Origin: JAAURS01 sp044923475
Lineage (GTDB): Bacteria > Cyanobacteriota > Cyanobacteriia > Thermosynechococcales > Thermosynechococcaceae
Assembly: GCF_044923475.1 (NCBI RefSeq)
Contig: NZ_CP137338.1
Span: 4,960,001 to 5,024,000, forward strand
Direction: 5' to 3'
DNA length: 64,000 bases
The notes beneath the pieces are model-generated. The model was not told the origin of the DNA, did not search any database, and worked only from the letters and a program-made list of their open reading frames with translations. Within the stretch, counting starts at the first letter, position 1. Each line of letters starts with the position of its first letter. Shown here one piece after another: positions 1 to 8,170 of this stretch. The position numbers and the translations under genes were made by a program.

Positions 1-1
1 A

Positions 2-388
2 GATGAAGGTATTCGCTTAGATTTAGGATTTATAAAGGAAGGTAGCCATTGTCCTAAGTGTAAGCATTTTAGTGATGATCTTCATCGAAATCGACCTAGC
101 TTAATTCGAGATTTATCGATTTTTGGAAAACAGACTTATCTTCGTATCTATCGCCGTCAATACTATTGTTCAACTTGCCAAAGTTACTTTACAGAACAAT
201 TATCCTTTGTCGATTGGCATCGTCGCTATACTCAGCGATATGAGGCATATATTTATGAAAGCGTGCAACGTTCGACCATTGAACAAGTATGCAGAGAAGA
301 AGGACTGACTTGGGATCAAGTTCATGGGATATTTAAGCGACAATATAAGCTAAAAAAACCGAAACTTGGAGTCCAATTACCCGCTTGA
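2..388 (+). CDS. ISL3 transposase, N-terminal zinc-binding and HTH part (5' partial)
   Basis: The frame is open from the window edge to a TGA at 386-388. It has two CxxC pairs, CPKC near the start and CSTC about 45 residues later, forming the zinc ribbon that opens ISL3 transposases. A helix-turn-helix-like stretch follows (VCREEGLTWDQVHGIFK). The frame stops just where the catalytic domain should begin, and that domain continues in the -1 frame. The two parts together look like one ISL3 protein of normal layout. Either they are fused by ribosomal slippage at the A7 run at 352-358, or the gene carries a one-base indel. The true start is outside the window. Confidence 0.75.
   Translation, partial: DEGIRLDLGFIKEGSHCPKCKHFSDDLHRNRPSLIRDLSIFGKQTYLRIYRRQYYCSTCQSYFTEQLSFVDWHRRYTQRYEAYIYESVQRSTIEQVCREEGLTWDQVHGIFKRQYKLKKPKLGVQLPA
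352..358 (+). promoter_or_regulatory. candidate -1 ribosomal frameshift site (A AAA AAA)
   Basis: A run of seven A residues is phased as A-AAA-AAA relative to the upstream frame (codons CTA AAA AAA CCG). A one-base backward slip puts the ribosome on ACC at 358-360, which is exactly the frame of the catalytic domain, and no stop intervenes. This is the classic slippery heptamer layout used by several IS families. I did not find a strong Shine-Dalgarno stimulator or a clear hairpin beside it, so a fixed one-base deletion in the homopolymer remains possible. Confidence 0.5.
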
Positions 389-1077
389 GTATTGATGAGA
401 TTAGTAAACGTAAAGGACATAAAGATTTTGTGACAGTGGTTTGTGATATTGAGCAGGGAAACTTGGTAGAGGTCATTGACAGTCATAAGCAAGATAAAAT
501 CATTGAAGTGCTTGAGCAACAGCCCTTAGAGATACGTGAGCGAGTTAAAGAAGTGAGTATTGACATGTGGGGTGGCTTTCCAAAAGTGATAGAAAAAGTC
601 TTTCCTAATGCAGTAGTGGTCATTGATAGATTTCATGTAATGAAGGCAGTCAATAGCAATTTGAATACGATTCGAAAGCAATCTGGGATAAAGGTCAAGA
701 ATAATAAATTTATCTTGCTCAAGAATGGGATAGATTTGAGTGCTGAAGAGAATGAAAAATTAGAACTAATATTAAAGCAGTCAGACCGACTGAGAACGGC
801 ATATGAGTTAAAAGAGTCATTTCGAGCGATATACGAGTCAGAGCTAACTGTTGAAGACAGGAAAAAGAAGATAGAGTTATGGATGGATAAAGCCAGGAAA
901 GTTTACTGTAAAGCGATTACAACGATCTCTAATCATATAGAGGGGATATGCAACTACTTTTTAAGTCGGACTACGAGTGGAGTAATGGAAGGAGTTAATA
1001 ACAAAAGTAAACTGATTAAACGACGAGCTTATGGATTTGTTAACTTTGACAATTTCCGTATGCGTCTATTAGCTTAA
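385..1077 (+). CDS. ISL3 transposase, catalytic DDE part in -1 frame
   Basis: This is the DDE catalytic domain of an ISL3 transposase. Numbering from the TTG at 385, the family landmarks are SIDEISKRKGH at the start, the first Asp in SIDMWGGF (D60), the second in VIDRFHVMK (D81) and the Glu in MEGVNNKSK (E202), followed by the C-terminal IKRRAYGF block. All three catalytic acids are present, so the domain looks functional if it is expressed. There is no ATG and no convincing ribosome-binding site. The frame is open upstream to the slip site, reading TETWSPITRLSIDE, which fits production as a -1 frameshift fusion with the upstream part. Confidence 0.8.
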   Translation: MSIDEISKRKGHKDFVTVVCDIEQGNLVEVIDSHKQDKIIEVLEQQPLEIRERVKEVSIDMWGGFPKVIEKVFPNAVVVIDRFHVMKAVNSNLNTIRKQSGIKVKNNKFILLKNGIDLSAEENEKLELILKQSDRLRTAYELKESFRAIYESELTVEDRKKKIELWMDKARKVYCKAITTISNHIEGICNYFLSRTTSGVMEGVNNKSKLIKRRAYGFVNFDNFRMRLLA

Positions 1078-1170
1078 TTTTTTGATTAGACAAATTTATC
1101 AGCCTAAACCCAGAAGAGCCGAAATTATTTTATTAGATTCAACAATGAATTTATCATTAAGATTGAGATT

Positions 1171-2280
1171 ATGAATATATTGATGATAACCGTTCGTGCA
1201 GATCCCGGTGGTGGGCCAGAGCATGTATATCAACTCTCGAAAGCATTATTAGAGACCTGCAGTGAAAATGTATCCTTATACATTGCTTCACCAGAAGATT
1301 ATCCATACTGTAAAAAATATAGAGATTTAGTAGGAATCAGACAGGTAGTTATAGTTCCTCACAGAAAATTCAAAGCTTTGAAGTTTTTGAATCTTATTAA
1401 GTTTATTAGATCAAATAAGATAGACATTATTCATTCGCATGGCAAAGGGGCTGGAATTTATAGTAGATTACTATCTACTTTTACGCAAGTACCATGCGTA
1501 CATTCATTCCATGGTGTTCATATTGGTGAATATAACTTTCTTCAGAAGAATATTTATTTAACTTTAGAGAGGATCTTATCAATTTTCACTTCGCAAGTAA
1601 TTGCAACGTCTAAAAGTGAGTTCGAAATTTTTTCAACTCTTAAACTGTGTAAAGAGAGCAAAATATCTACTATATATAATGGTGTTCAAATTGATGAAAA
1701 AGCTAACTCCTATCATAAGTCAACTGTAAACTCAACCCAGATTATCTCTATGGTTAGATTTACTTATCAAAAGAATGTTGAAATGCAGATAAAGATAGCT
1801 AAATCTTTGTCTGAAAAAGAGTTAGCCAATAATGTTACCTTTTTAATTTTAGGTGAGGGAGAAACCAAAAAGCAATTCATAGAGGATCTTTATAATGAGA
1901 AGCTACAGGATTACTTTAAGCTTGAAGATTTTGTTTCAAATAGGTATGACCTTTTAGAGAACTCATTATGTTATTTATCGACATCAAGGTGGGAAGGTAT
2001 GCCTCTTTCTTTGATAGAGGCAATGGCATGTGGCTTACCAATTATAGCTACCGCAGTACCTGGAAATGTAGATCTGGTCATTCATAATGAGACAGGTTTC
2101 TTATTTGACCAAGACTCGCCCGAAGAAGCAGCAGAGTACATCAAGTTACTCATTCAGAATCAAGAATTACATGCTAGTATGTCTGCGAAATCACGGGAAA
2201 CAGCCATAAATCTTTTTTCATCTAAACAGATGGCAAAAAGGATGTATTCGTTATATTCAAAGTTAATTTTTGATGCTTGA
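1171..2280 (+). CDS. GT4-family glycosyltransferase
   Basis: This is a retaining glycosyltransferase of the GT-B fold, probably adding a sugar to a lipid-linked surface polysaccharide on the cytoplasmic face. The N-terminus has the glycine-rich acceptor loop ADPGGGPEHVYQLS at residues 10-23. The C-terminal donor-binding half carries the family EX7E motif in EGMPLSLIEAMACGLP. The length of 369 residues is normal and the ORF is intact. The gene is very AT-rich. It lies directly between the right end of an intact ISL3 element and the inverted relic of another, 50 bp downstream of the IS, which suggests arrival by transfer. Substrate and linkage cannot be read from sequence. Confidence 0.85.
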   Translation: MNILMITVRADPGGGPEHVYQLSKALLETCSENVSLYIASPEDYPYCKKYRDLVGIRQVVIVPHRKFKALKFLNLIKFIRSNKIDIIHSHGKGAGIYSRLLSTFTQVPCVHSFHGVHIGEYNFLQKNIYLTLERILSIFTSQVIATSKSEFEIFSTLKLCKESKISTIYNGVQIDEKANSYHKSTVNSTQIISMVRFTYQKNVEMQIKIAKSLSEKELANNVTFLILGEGETKKQFIEDLYNEKLQDYFKLEDFVSNRYDLLENSLCYLSTSRWEGMPLSLIEAMACGLPIIATAVPGNVDLVIHNETGFLFDQDSPEEAAEYIKLLIQNQELHASMSAKSRETAINLFSSKQMAKRMYSLYSKLIFDA

Positions 2281-2405
2281 AATATAATGGTTTGACACAT
2301 AAGAATAACTGAAATATGATTGCTGCCAGACACACAAGAATCAGCACAAAGAAGACAAGAATATTTTTCTTAAGCATTTTATTCTAATTTTTCTTTCTCT
2401 AGAGT

Positions 2406-2600
2406 ACCTCTTTTAGGTTTTGGTCGATAAGTTTTTCTAATCAAAATTTAACCTAATAGGCCTATGAGGAAACTGTTAAAGCTTGCAAATCCATAATCTC
2501 GTCGCTTAATCAATTTATTTTTATTATTAATTTTCTCTATTACTGCACTCGTAGTTTGATTTAGAGAAGAGGTGCATGTACACCCTATACTATTAGTGAG
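2406..2600 (-). pseudogene. decayed ISL3 right end with transposase C-terminus
   Basis: Read on the minus strand, this stretch encodes INNKNKLIKRRDYGF and FNSFLIGLLG followed by a stop at 2448-2450. It aligns with the C-terminus of the intact element (VNNKSKLIKRRAYGF, FDNFRMRLLA, stop). DNA similarity continues past the stop through TTTTGATTAGA to a degenerate terminal repeat AAAACCTAAAAGAGG at about 2407-2421. Upstream the frame dissolves beyond about 2600. It is the remnant of a second, diverged ISL3 element lying opposite to the one at 1-1120. Confidence 0.75.
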
Positions 2601-2720
2601 TGGGTTCTTCCGGATTTAAGATGACAAGAAAGACTAATGTACTGAGCTGTAAGCTTTCAAGCTTCATCTGCGAAGCTGTTTGTATCCTTGAATATATATT
2701 TCAGTAGAGACCCAAAAGAT

Positions 2721-2815
2721 CTACAGCCATCCTAGATAGAATATGAACAACACATCTTTACAGTTCAAGTCTTGGAAGCCCTTCTGTGTTCATAACCAAC
2801 TGAGGATAGCTGTAG
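2721..2815. repeat. 95-bp inverted-repeat element, MITE-like
   Basis: The ends are CTACAGCCATCCT (2721-2733) and, reverse-complemented, CTACAGCTATCCT (2803-2815), so 12 of 13 bases match. Eight bases further in on both sides is an identical TATGAACA. Two matching blocks at equal distance from the ends indicate a real terminal inverted repeat, not a chance hairpin. No coding capacity is visible. It could be a miniature inverted-repeat transposable element or the two ends of a collapsed insertion sequence. Confidence 0.55.
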
Positions 2816-3013
2816 GGAGTATTACAATTGTATTTCAGCAAATTTTCTGAATCAGTCTACCAAGATTGAAATAATAAAAGTACCAATAACTTTCTTTATA
2901 AAACTTTTGGATTTTATTTCTAAATCGTTCTGTATCGCTAAATATGTTTTCCATAAATCTTTCGGAAAGGCCTTATTACCTATAGAATTTGCCGTCTTAT
3001 ACCTATTTTAAAA
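2816..3013. other. AT-rich gap without recognised gene
   Basis: About 200 bp between the inverted-repeat element and the polymerase gene. It is AT-rich, with no supported ORF. Promoter-like AT tracts are present, but none stands out enough to call. Confidence 0.4.
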
Positions 3014-4222
3014 ATGAATGCTTCCATTCTCAAATCGAAACCTGAATACAAATTCATTATTTCTCTCTTAGTATTAACTCTCGTCATTATCCCTAAAGGA
3101 GGGATAAAAGTATCGTCGATACCAATAACATGGGGATATGTACTAACCTTCTTGATTTCATTTATCTTGGTACTTGATTTAAGAAATCTAAAGAAAAAAT
3201 TTTCGATCAATAAACAAAGATCAATAAGCATTTTATCGTTACTACCATTTCAATTTATTTGTATTACTTCACTATTTTTTAATGGATTTACCGATCTTGG
3301 ATTTGCAATTTCTCTAATTATAAATATAATTTTATTGCCATGGATCTATATAGTAGTTTTTGGCTTCTATTTTGATAAAATGAATTTTACATTTTTCTTT
3401 AGATTTTTGAAGTTTGCGATAATTTCCATTTCTATATACGGAATCTTTCTCTTTTTCTTTAAATTTTTTACAGGTAGCTTTATTGAGATACCTTTTGTCA
3501 CAATTAATCAAGGAGATATAGGGAATATATCAGAAAAAAACATTGATAGAGGTGAGGTATTCAAGCTTATCTCGACATATAACAATGGAAATATTTACGG
3601 TGTATGCATGCTAATGCTTCTTCCTTTATATAGTAGCTTTGAAAAGAACCTACTAAAAACGCTTATTGTAAAGACCTCAATTATCTTAACATTATCTAGG
3701 ACTGTATGGGCAGGTTTATTTATATACGAAATTATTTACAGAATCTATATTAGAAAAGCCTCACTTAAAAGTGTACTATACTTTATAGTAAGTATTCTGT
3801 TGAGCGTTTTTGCTGTACTTTATGTCTTATCTTTTGCAGGACTAGATATAAGTTTTTTGTTTGACTCTACTTTAGGGGGCAGAGATTCACAACTGAGCTA
3901 TTTATCAAATCTACAATTTATATCCTATGAATCTTTCGCTTCTATTGGTGAAGTTGTCTATATATCTATAGCAAAATACTTTGGTATTCTAGGCCTTATT
4001 CTTTTTAGCATAGGAATGACTACACCGATTCTTCTCAATTTTATATCTAAGAAGAGATCTATTAAAAATAATCAAAGCACCATACAGAAAAGCATTATTT
4101 CAGGGTTGATAATTTACCTGTTCGTTTCTCTTTCAGATGGAGCTTTCTTACTCATACCAGTCATGTCATTTTATTGGTTTTTATACAGTCTTCTCCTATC
4201 TCAAAACCTTACTTTAGAGTAA
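3014..4222 (+). CDS. Wzy-like polysaccharide polymerase (multispan membrane protein)
   Basis: A 402-residue, strongly hydrophobic protein with roughly ten predicted membrane segments and a larger polar loop around residues 150-190 (after TGSFIEIPFV, through GDIGNISEKN). A second polar stretch is at about 275-295 (DSTLGGRDSQLSYL). Size, topology and position between glycosyltransferases match O-antigen or exopolysaccharide polymerases and ligases of the Wzy/WaaL type, whose sequences diverge too fast for a firm motif call. It would act in the cytoplasmic membrane, joining lipid-linked repeat units on the periplasmic side. It is very AT-rich like its neighbours. The alternative is another multispan transporter of the same island. 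Confidence 0.65.
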   Translation: MNASILKSKPEYKFIISLLVLTLVIIPKGGIKVSSIPITWGYVLTFLISFILVLDLRNLKKKFSINKQRSISILSLLPFQFICITSLFFNGFTDLGFAISLIINIILLPWIYIVVFGFYFDKMNFTFFFRFLKFAIISISIYGIFLFFFKFFTGSFIEIPFVTINQGDIGNISEKNIDRGEVFKLISTYNNGNIYGVCMLMLLPLYSSFEKNLLKTLIVKTSIILTLSRTVWAGLFIYEIIYRIYIRKASLKSVLYFIVSILLSVFAVLYVLSFAGLDISFLFDSTLGGRDSQLSYLSNLQFISYESFASIGEVVYISIAKYFGILGLILFSIGMTTPILLNFISKKRSIKNNQSTIQKSIISGLIIYLFVSLSDGAFLLIPVMSFYWFLYSLLLSQNLTLE

Positions 4223-4235
4223 AATCTTTCTTTAT

Positions 4236-4255
4236 TACTCCTTATGTAAGGAGTA
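4236..4255. terminator. perfect hairpin just after the polymerase gene
   Basis: TACTCCTTA, two bases, TAAGGAGTA: a perfect 9-bp inverted repeat starting 14 bp after the stop codon. It is followed by GGTTTG rather than a clean T-run, so its efficiency as an intrinsic terminator is uncertain. The placement fits transcription ending or mRNA 3'-end protection. Confidence 0.4.
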
Positions 4256-4339
4256 GGTTTGTAAAGATGAGAGGAGATATTAAAATAGAGTTGACTACCT
4301 GCTTGACTGACAAAATTTTTCCCTTGGCGGTTAAAACCA

Positions 4340-4423
4340 CTACAAGAACGAAATCTACCTGTACGGATTGCTAGAACTCTTAATATATTAAGTCTACGTA
4401 CTACCCAAACTTTGTTCTTGTAG
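4340..4423. repeat. 84-bp inverted-repeat element, MITE-like
   Basis: The ends CTACAAGAAC and GTTCTTGTAG are perfect 10-bp inverted repeats; extended to 15 bp they match at 13 positions. A perfect 14-bp palindrome CTTAATATATTAAG lies near the middle (about 4378-4391). There is no coding capacity. The element resembles in size and design, but not in sequence, the one at 2721-2815 in the same island. Confidence 0.5.
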
Positions 4424-4729
4424 GCGCGATTTCAATCGCTGACTTTAGAGAGAGATGAATGAATTGGGAGTTCAGGACTTTTGTAAGTCACCCAGGGTAA
4501 CTAAACTAAACCTTGAGATCTCCTTATGCAAATACCACATGTATTCATTTTACTGACAAGAAGTTTTGTACTAATGGATGATTGGCATTGACAATATGGC
4601 AATCATCTTATGACCTCTGTCTCAGCATTACCTGTATTGCAAACAGACTTCAGTGATTAATAGTGACATAATGAGCTACTGGAAAAGGACTGTTTTCCCT
4701 AATCAGGAGAACAGGAGTTTTTAAGGTTC

Positions 4730-4999
4730 ATGCAAGCAAACTACTTGGATCTGGAGCCAATACAATATCAGCAAAGTCCTGCAGCTTTCAACCGATTATT
4801 GATCTATTTTCAAAAACAGATTGAATGGGTGTTTAATAAGGCGCAAAATACAGGACGAAATCTGGAGCGATTGCTGAGGAAGAAAGTTGATGGGCGATAA
4901 ATCCATATTGCTGCCAAAATACTGAGTCACACGTTACAGATTCTGTTGCGTCAATACTTGAGCACTAATATTTTGTCCTTTGAGCAGCATGAGCGCTAA
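4730..4999 (+). pseudogene. gene remnant, probably a transposase C-terminus
   Basis: An ATG at 4730 opens 56 codons (MQANYLDLEPIQYQQ near the start, GRNLERLLRKKVDGR at the end) to a TAA at 4898-4900. The same frame continues beyond that stop as IHIAAKILSHTLQILL and then LSFEQHER, to a second stop at 4997-4999. Both segments read like one protein tail broken by a nonsense mutation. The basic, helical character (KVDGRxxxAAKILSHTL) recalls C-termini of DDE transposases, but I cannot name a family. Its place in an IS-scarred gap fits a mobile-element relic. Confidence 0.4.
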
Positions 5000-5057
5000 T
5001 CTTTTAAATCCTCACATAAAGCATTAAATCTTATTTTTTTATCAGGCAAGTCTTTCT

Positions 5058-6728
5058 ATGAAGAGGAGAGCTTTGTTGATTAGTATCTTATTTGCACCTT
5101 TCTCAAGTGCAAAGAGCATAAATATAGTACTCATCAATATTTCGTCCACTGCTTTTTTAGCGAAATATTTTGATAACTTAAAGAAAGAAATAAATGTTGA
5201 CTACTTCGGTGCTTTAGGTAATGGCTTAGCAGATGATACTGAAGCAATCAAAAAAGCATTTAATCATGCGTCAAAACATGGTTTTAAAATTATTAGTTTT
5301 TCTAAAGAAAAAGTTTATCGGATAACCGAGTCAATAACTTTATACTCTAATTTAACTGTTGAAGGGAGAAATTCAACCCTGTCACTTGACATTAAATTTG
5401 TGAGTAAAAACTCAAAATTCTATCCAATTTTTAGTATAGATTCAAAAAGCAATATTGCTATTAAAAATATTGTATTCGAATGTAATTCGAGCATTGCTTA
5501 TGGTGTTGTTGTTAGCTCTAGCTCTAACATTAAAATCAGTTCCTGTAAAGCAAAAGGAGCCTCACTTTTCTATAGCGGATCAAAATCAAATTTAGGGTAC
5601 TCAGAAATTTCTTCAAGTAATATGAGTTCTAATATTTTAGTGCAAGAATGTGAAGGAATTGGAAATAATGATTTCAAGGGGGATGGTTGCATATTTTTTT
5701 CTTATACAAATATTTTTTCTGCTATTAAAAATAATATAAGTGGATATACTCATGGAATTGTATGGTGGGGAGGTGACTCGAATCATCTTCGCGACGGCTC
5801 TTTATCCAATCCAAGAAAGTGTATTGCTGGTCATATTTCGCAAAACTATATTCATAGTATAAAAGGTGGTGGTATATGGGGAAGTATGGGGCATAAAATT
5901 GATGTTCTCTTCAACAATGTTTTAAATTGTGGTGATGTTGGAATTGACTCCGAAGGCTCTTTTTCTGTCTTAATTCGGAAAAATCTCATAAAAAATTGTG
6001 CTAATGGTTGTATTGCTACATTCTTTTTTAACAAAGATATATACATCACAGAAAATAGAGTTTATTCAGAAGTAGCCAGCCAATATCTTTTCAAGATTAA
6101 CAATTCAGCCCAATCATTCGACAACAAAAATATTGCCATTAAAAATAATTTGTTTGTATTTCTTGGGAAAAAGGGACTTGCCAACTTTGGCGGCGATAAC
6201 TTCGAAAGGATTTTAGTACATAGCAATAAATTTATAAACACATCTATTTCCTTATCTTCCAATAACAATCGTTACTTGAAACTAACCAATAATCTGATAG
6301 AATACACTCAGCTTCCGCAATCCAAACTTGAATATATTGTTATTGGAAATACTAACAGCAATGGATCTCTATATTTTTTAAAGAACAAACTAAGATGTAT
6401 TTCTCATAATAGTTCCAAGATATTTGCCATACGTATTATTCAATCCGATTTCAACTCTGCTTCTCAAAATTTTATTCGGGACAATCTAATTTCTGGATTT
6501 TCTAATATACTCTACTTTCTAAATTCCTCTCAGAACCTTGGAATCATCCCAAAATTTTATGTAGAAAATAATATTTTTTCCATAGTCGACAATCAAAAAC
6601 AACAAAATTGCAACAACAAAAAGATTCAACCATTAACCGAATGCAATCTATATCTTAAAAAGGACAAAAAAATATTTTTAGAGTGGCGAAATAATAAGCT
6701 TGACAATGGGGAAATTATATCTGTATAG
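5058..6728 (+). CDS. secreted right-handed beta-helix protein (pectate-lyase-3 type)
   Basis: The 556-residue protein opens with a basic, hydrophobic leader (MKRRALLISILFAPFSS) and then the hallmark of the Pectate_lyase_3 / tailspike fold: VDYFGALGNGLADDTEAIKKAF at about residues 49-70, the first strands of a parallel beta-helix. The rest is rich in N, S, I and V with repeated short coils (N-x-I/L-x-x-N), as in beta-helix rungs, and has few charges. Such proteins cut, epimerise or bind acidic polysaccharides. Next to glycosyltransferases and a polymerase it is probably an exported enzyme acting on the polysaccharide made here. I could not identify catalytic residues with confidence. AT-rich like the rest of the island. 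Confidence 0.65.
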   Translation: MKRRALLISILFAPFSSAKSINIVLINISSTAFLAKYFDNLKKEINVDYFGALGNGLADDTEAIKKAFNHASKHGFKIISFSKEKVYRITESITLYSNLTVEGRNSTLSLDIKFVSKNSKFYPIFSIDSKSNIAIKNIVFECNSSIAYGVVVSSSSNIKISSCKAKGASLFYSGSKSNLGYSEISSSNMSSNILVQECEGIGNNDFKGDGCIFFSYTNIFSAIKNNISGYTHGIVWWGGDSNHLRDGSLSNPRKCIAGHISQNYIHSIKGGGIWGSMGHKIDVLFNNVLNCGDVGIDSEGSFSVLIRKNLIKNCANGCIATFFFNKDIYITENRVYSEVASQYLFKINNSAQSFDNKNIAIKNNLFVFLGKKGLANFGGDNFERILVHSNKFINTSISLSSNNNRYLKLTNNLIEYTQLPQSKLEYIVIGNTNSNGSLYFLKNKLRCISHNSSKIFAIRIIQSDFNSASQNFIRDNLISGFSNILYFLNSSQNLGIIPKFYVENNIFSIVDNQKQQNCNNKKIQPLTECNLYLKKDKKIFLEWRNNKLDNGEIISV

Positions 6729-6787
6729 TATTAGCCAAAGTTTAATTAATCAAAGTTTTTCTGCACAAATATTGTGATGATTTAGTA

Positions 6788-7900
6788 ATGAAAGAAAATC
6801 TTAGAGTTGCAATTATTCATTATTGGTTGGTTGGAATGCGTGGAGGAGAAAAAGTTTTAGAATCTTTCTGCGAATGTTTCCCTCAAGCTGATATTTACAC
6901 TCACGTTCTTGATGAATCTGCAATCTCCGAAATTATTAGTAAACACAAAATCTTCACCACTTTTATCCAGAAATTACCACAAGCCAAACGCAGATATCAA
7001 AAGTACTTACCTTTAATGCCAATCGCCTTAGAACAACTAGACCTCCGCAACTATGACCTTGTGATCAGCAGCGAATCAGGACCAGCAAAAGGTGTCATCA
7101 CATCCCCCGAAACCCTCCATATCTGCTATTGCCACACCCCCATGCGCTACGTATGGGACATGTACCAAGACTACCTTGAAAACGCTGGACGCATCACTCG
7201 TCTCCTCATGCCCCCACTCATTCATTACTTGCGCCTCTGGGACTACGCCAGCGCTGCCCGCGTCGATCGCTTTATCGCCAACTCAGGCCACGTCGCAAAA
7301 CGCATTCAAAAACACTACCGCCGAGACGCCACCGTCATTTATCCCCCAGTTGATACCGCAGCCTTTACCCAATCCGCCACTCCTGAGGACTTTTACCTCA
7401 TTGTCGGTCAACTCGTTGGCTATAAACGCACAGACCTAGCCGTCGAAGCCTTTAATCGGATGGGTAAACCCCTCATCATTATTGGCGACGGCGAACAGTT
7501 CAATCAACTCCGCACTCAAGCCAAATCTAACGTCAAAGTTATGGGTCGCCAACCCTTTTCAGTCATCCGAGACCACTATGCAAAATGTAAAGCCCTAATA
7601 TTCCCTGGCGAAGAAGACTTTGGTATCGTCCCCCTCGAAGCAATGGCCTCCGGTCGCCCCATCATCGCTTATCGCAAAGGCGGCGCTCTTGAAACAGTTG
7701 TTGAGGGTGTAACAGGACTGTTCTTCGAGCAGCAAACCCCAGAAGCCCTCATTCAAGCAATTGAACATTACGAAGAAACCCAACAACAGTTCATCCCAGA
7801 GCGCATCATTCAACACGCACAAAGCTTTGACAAAGAAATATTTAAAATTAAAATCAAGCAGTTTATTGAAGAAGCACTAGCCGAAAAACAGGCATTCTAG
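6788..7900 (+). CDS. GT4-family glycosyltransferase (mannosyltransferase-like)
   Basis: A 370-residue GT-B enzyme. The N-terminal acceptor loop is HYWLVGMRGGEKVLE (about residues 11-25), followed by a conserved CYCHTPMRYVWDMY block and FIANSGHVAKRI. The donor half has the EX7E motif in EEDFGIVPLEAMASG (about residues 277-291). This architecture is common in cyanobacterial and enterobacterial mannosyltransferases of polysaccharide clusters. The first 270 bases are AT-rich like the upstream island, while the rest drifts to host composition, so the edge of the island appears to lie inside the gene. It would work with the upstream polymerase and glycosyltransferase. Confidence 0.85.
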   Translation: MKENLRVAIIHYWLVGMRGGEKVLESFCECFPQADIYTHVLDESAISEIISKHKIFTTFIQKLPQAKRRYQKYLPLMPIALEQLDLRNYDLVISSESGPAKGVITSPETLHICYCHTPMRYVWDMYQDYLENAGRITRLLMPPLIHYLRLWDYASAARVDRFIANSGHVAKRIQKHYRRDATVIYPPVDTAAFTQSATPEDFYLIVGQLVGYKRTDLAVEAFNRMGKPLIIIGDGEQFNQLRTQAKSNVKVMGRQPFSVIRDHYAKCKALIFPGEEDFGIVPLEAMASGRPIIAYRKGGALETVVEGVTGLFFEQQTPEALIQAIEHYEETQQQFIPERIIQHAQSFDKEIFKIKIKQFIEEALAEKQAF

Positions 7901-8170
7901 CGATCGATCGATGTTTGTAGCCTTCTGAGCCAATAGTGCGATCGCCCTCAACCCGCACTGCACATTCAGTTCTTCGCTGGAGATATGCGATCGCCGTCCT
8001 ATCTGAGGTATGCGAAAGCCCTGCTTTGGCTGGGTTGTGCAATATCCTGCGATCGCCTCTCCGCACGAGACTGTCAGACTCAAAAAACTTAACCTTGCCA
8101 AAACCTGAGCATTACCTGCTATTGAAGTTACGGGGTTAGGGTAGTTACAAAGTATGAAGGCTAGTGAGCA
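7901..8170. other. HIP1-rich intergenic region
   Basis: About 270 bp without a supported gene. It holds three full GCGATCGC palindromes (near 7938, 7986 and 8050) and overlapping CGATCGATCGATG at the stop of the glycosyltransferase gene. These are the first HIP1 sites of the window. Short ORFs on both strands here are arginine- and cysteine-rich and look like chance frames. Confidence 0.55.

Larger units (their letters stand above)
1..1120 (+). mobile_element. ISL3-family insertion sequence, left end outside window
   Basis: The element contains the ISL3 transposase coding regions described below and ends in a terminal-repeat-like sequence, AAACCCAGAAGAGCC, at about 1106-1120, downstream of the transposase stop. 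Its left end and the start of the transposase lie before base 1, so the opposite repeat cannot be compared. ISL3 elements usually make 8-bp target duplications; the bases just outside the right end are GAAATTAT, which could be one copy. A decayed copy of the same right end lies in inverted orientation at about 2406-2600. Confidence 0.8.

Noticed and set aside
7092..7439. Plus-strand ORF in a second frame of the 6788-7900 glycosyltransferase
   Set aside because: Pro/Ser/Thr-rich shadow frame typical of GC-biased coding sequence.
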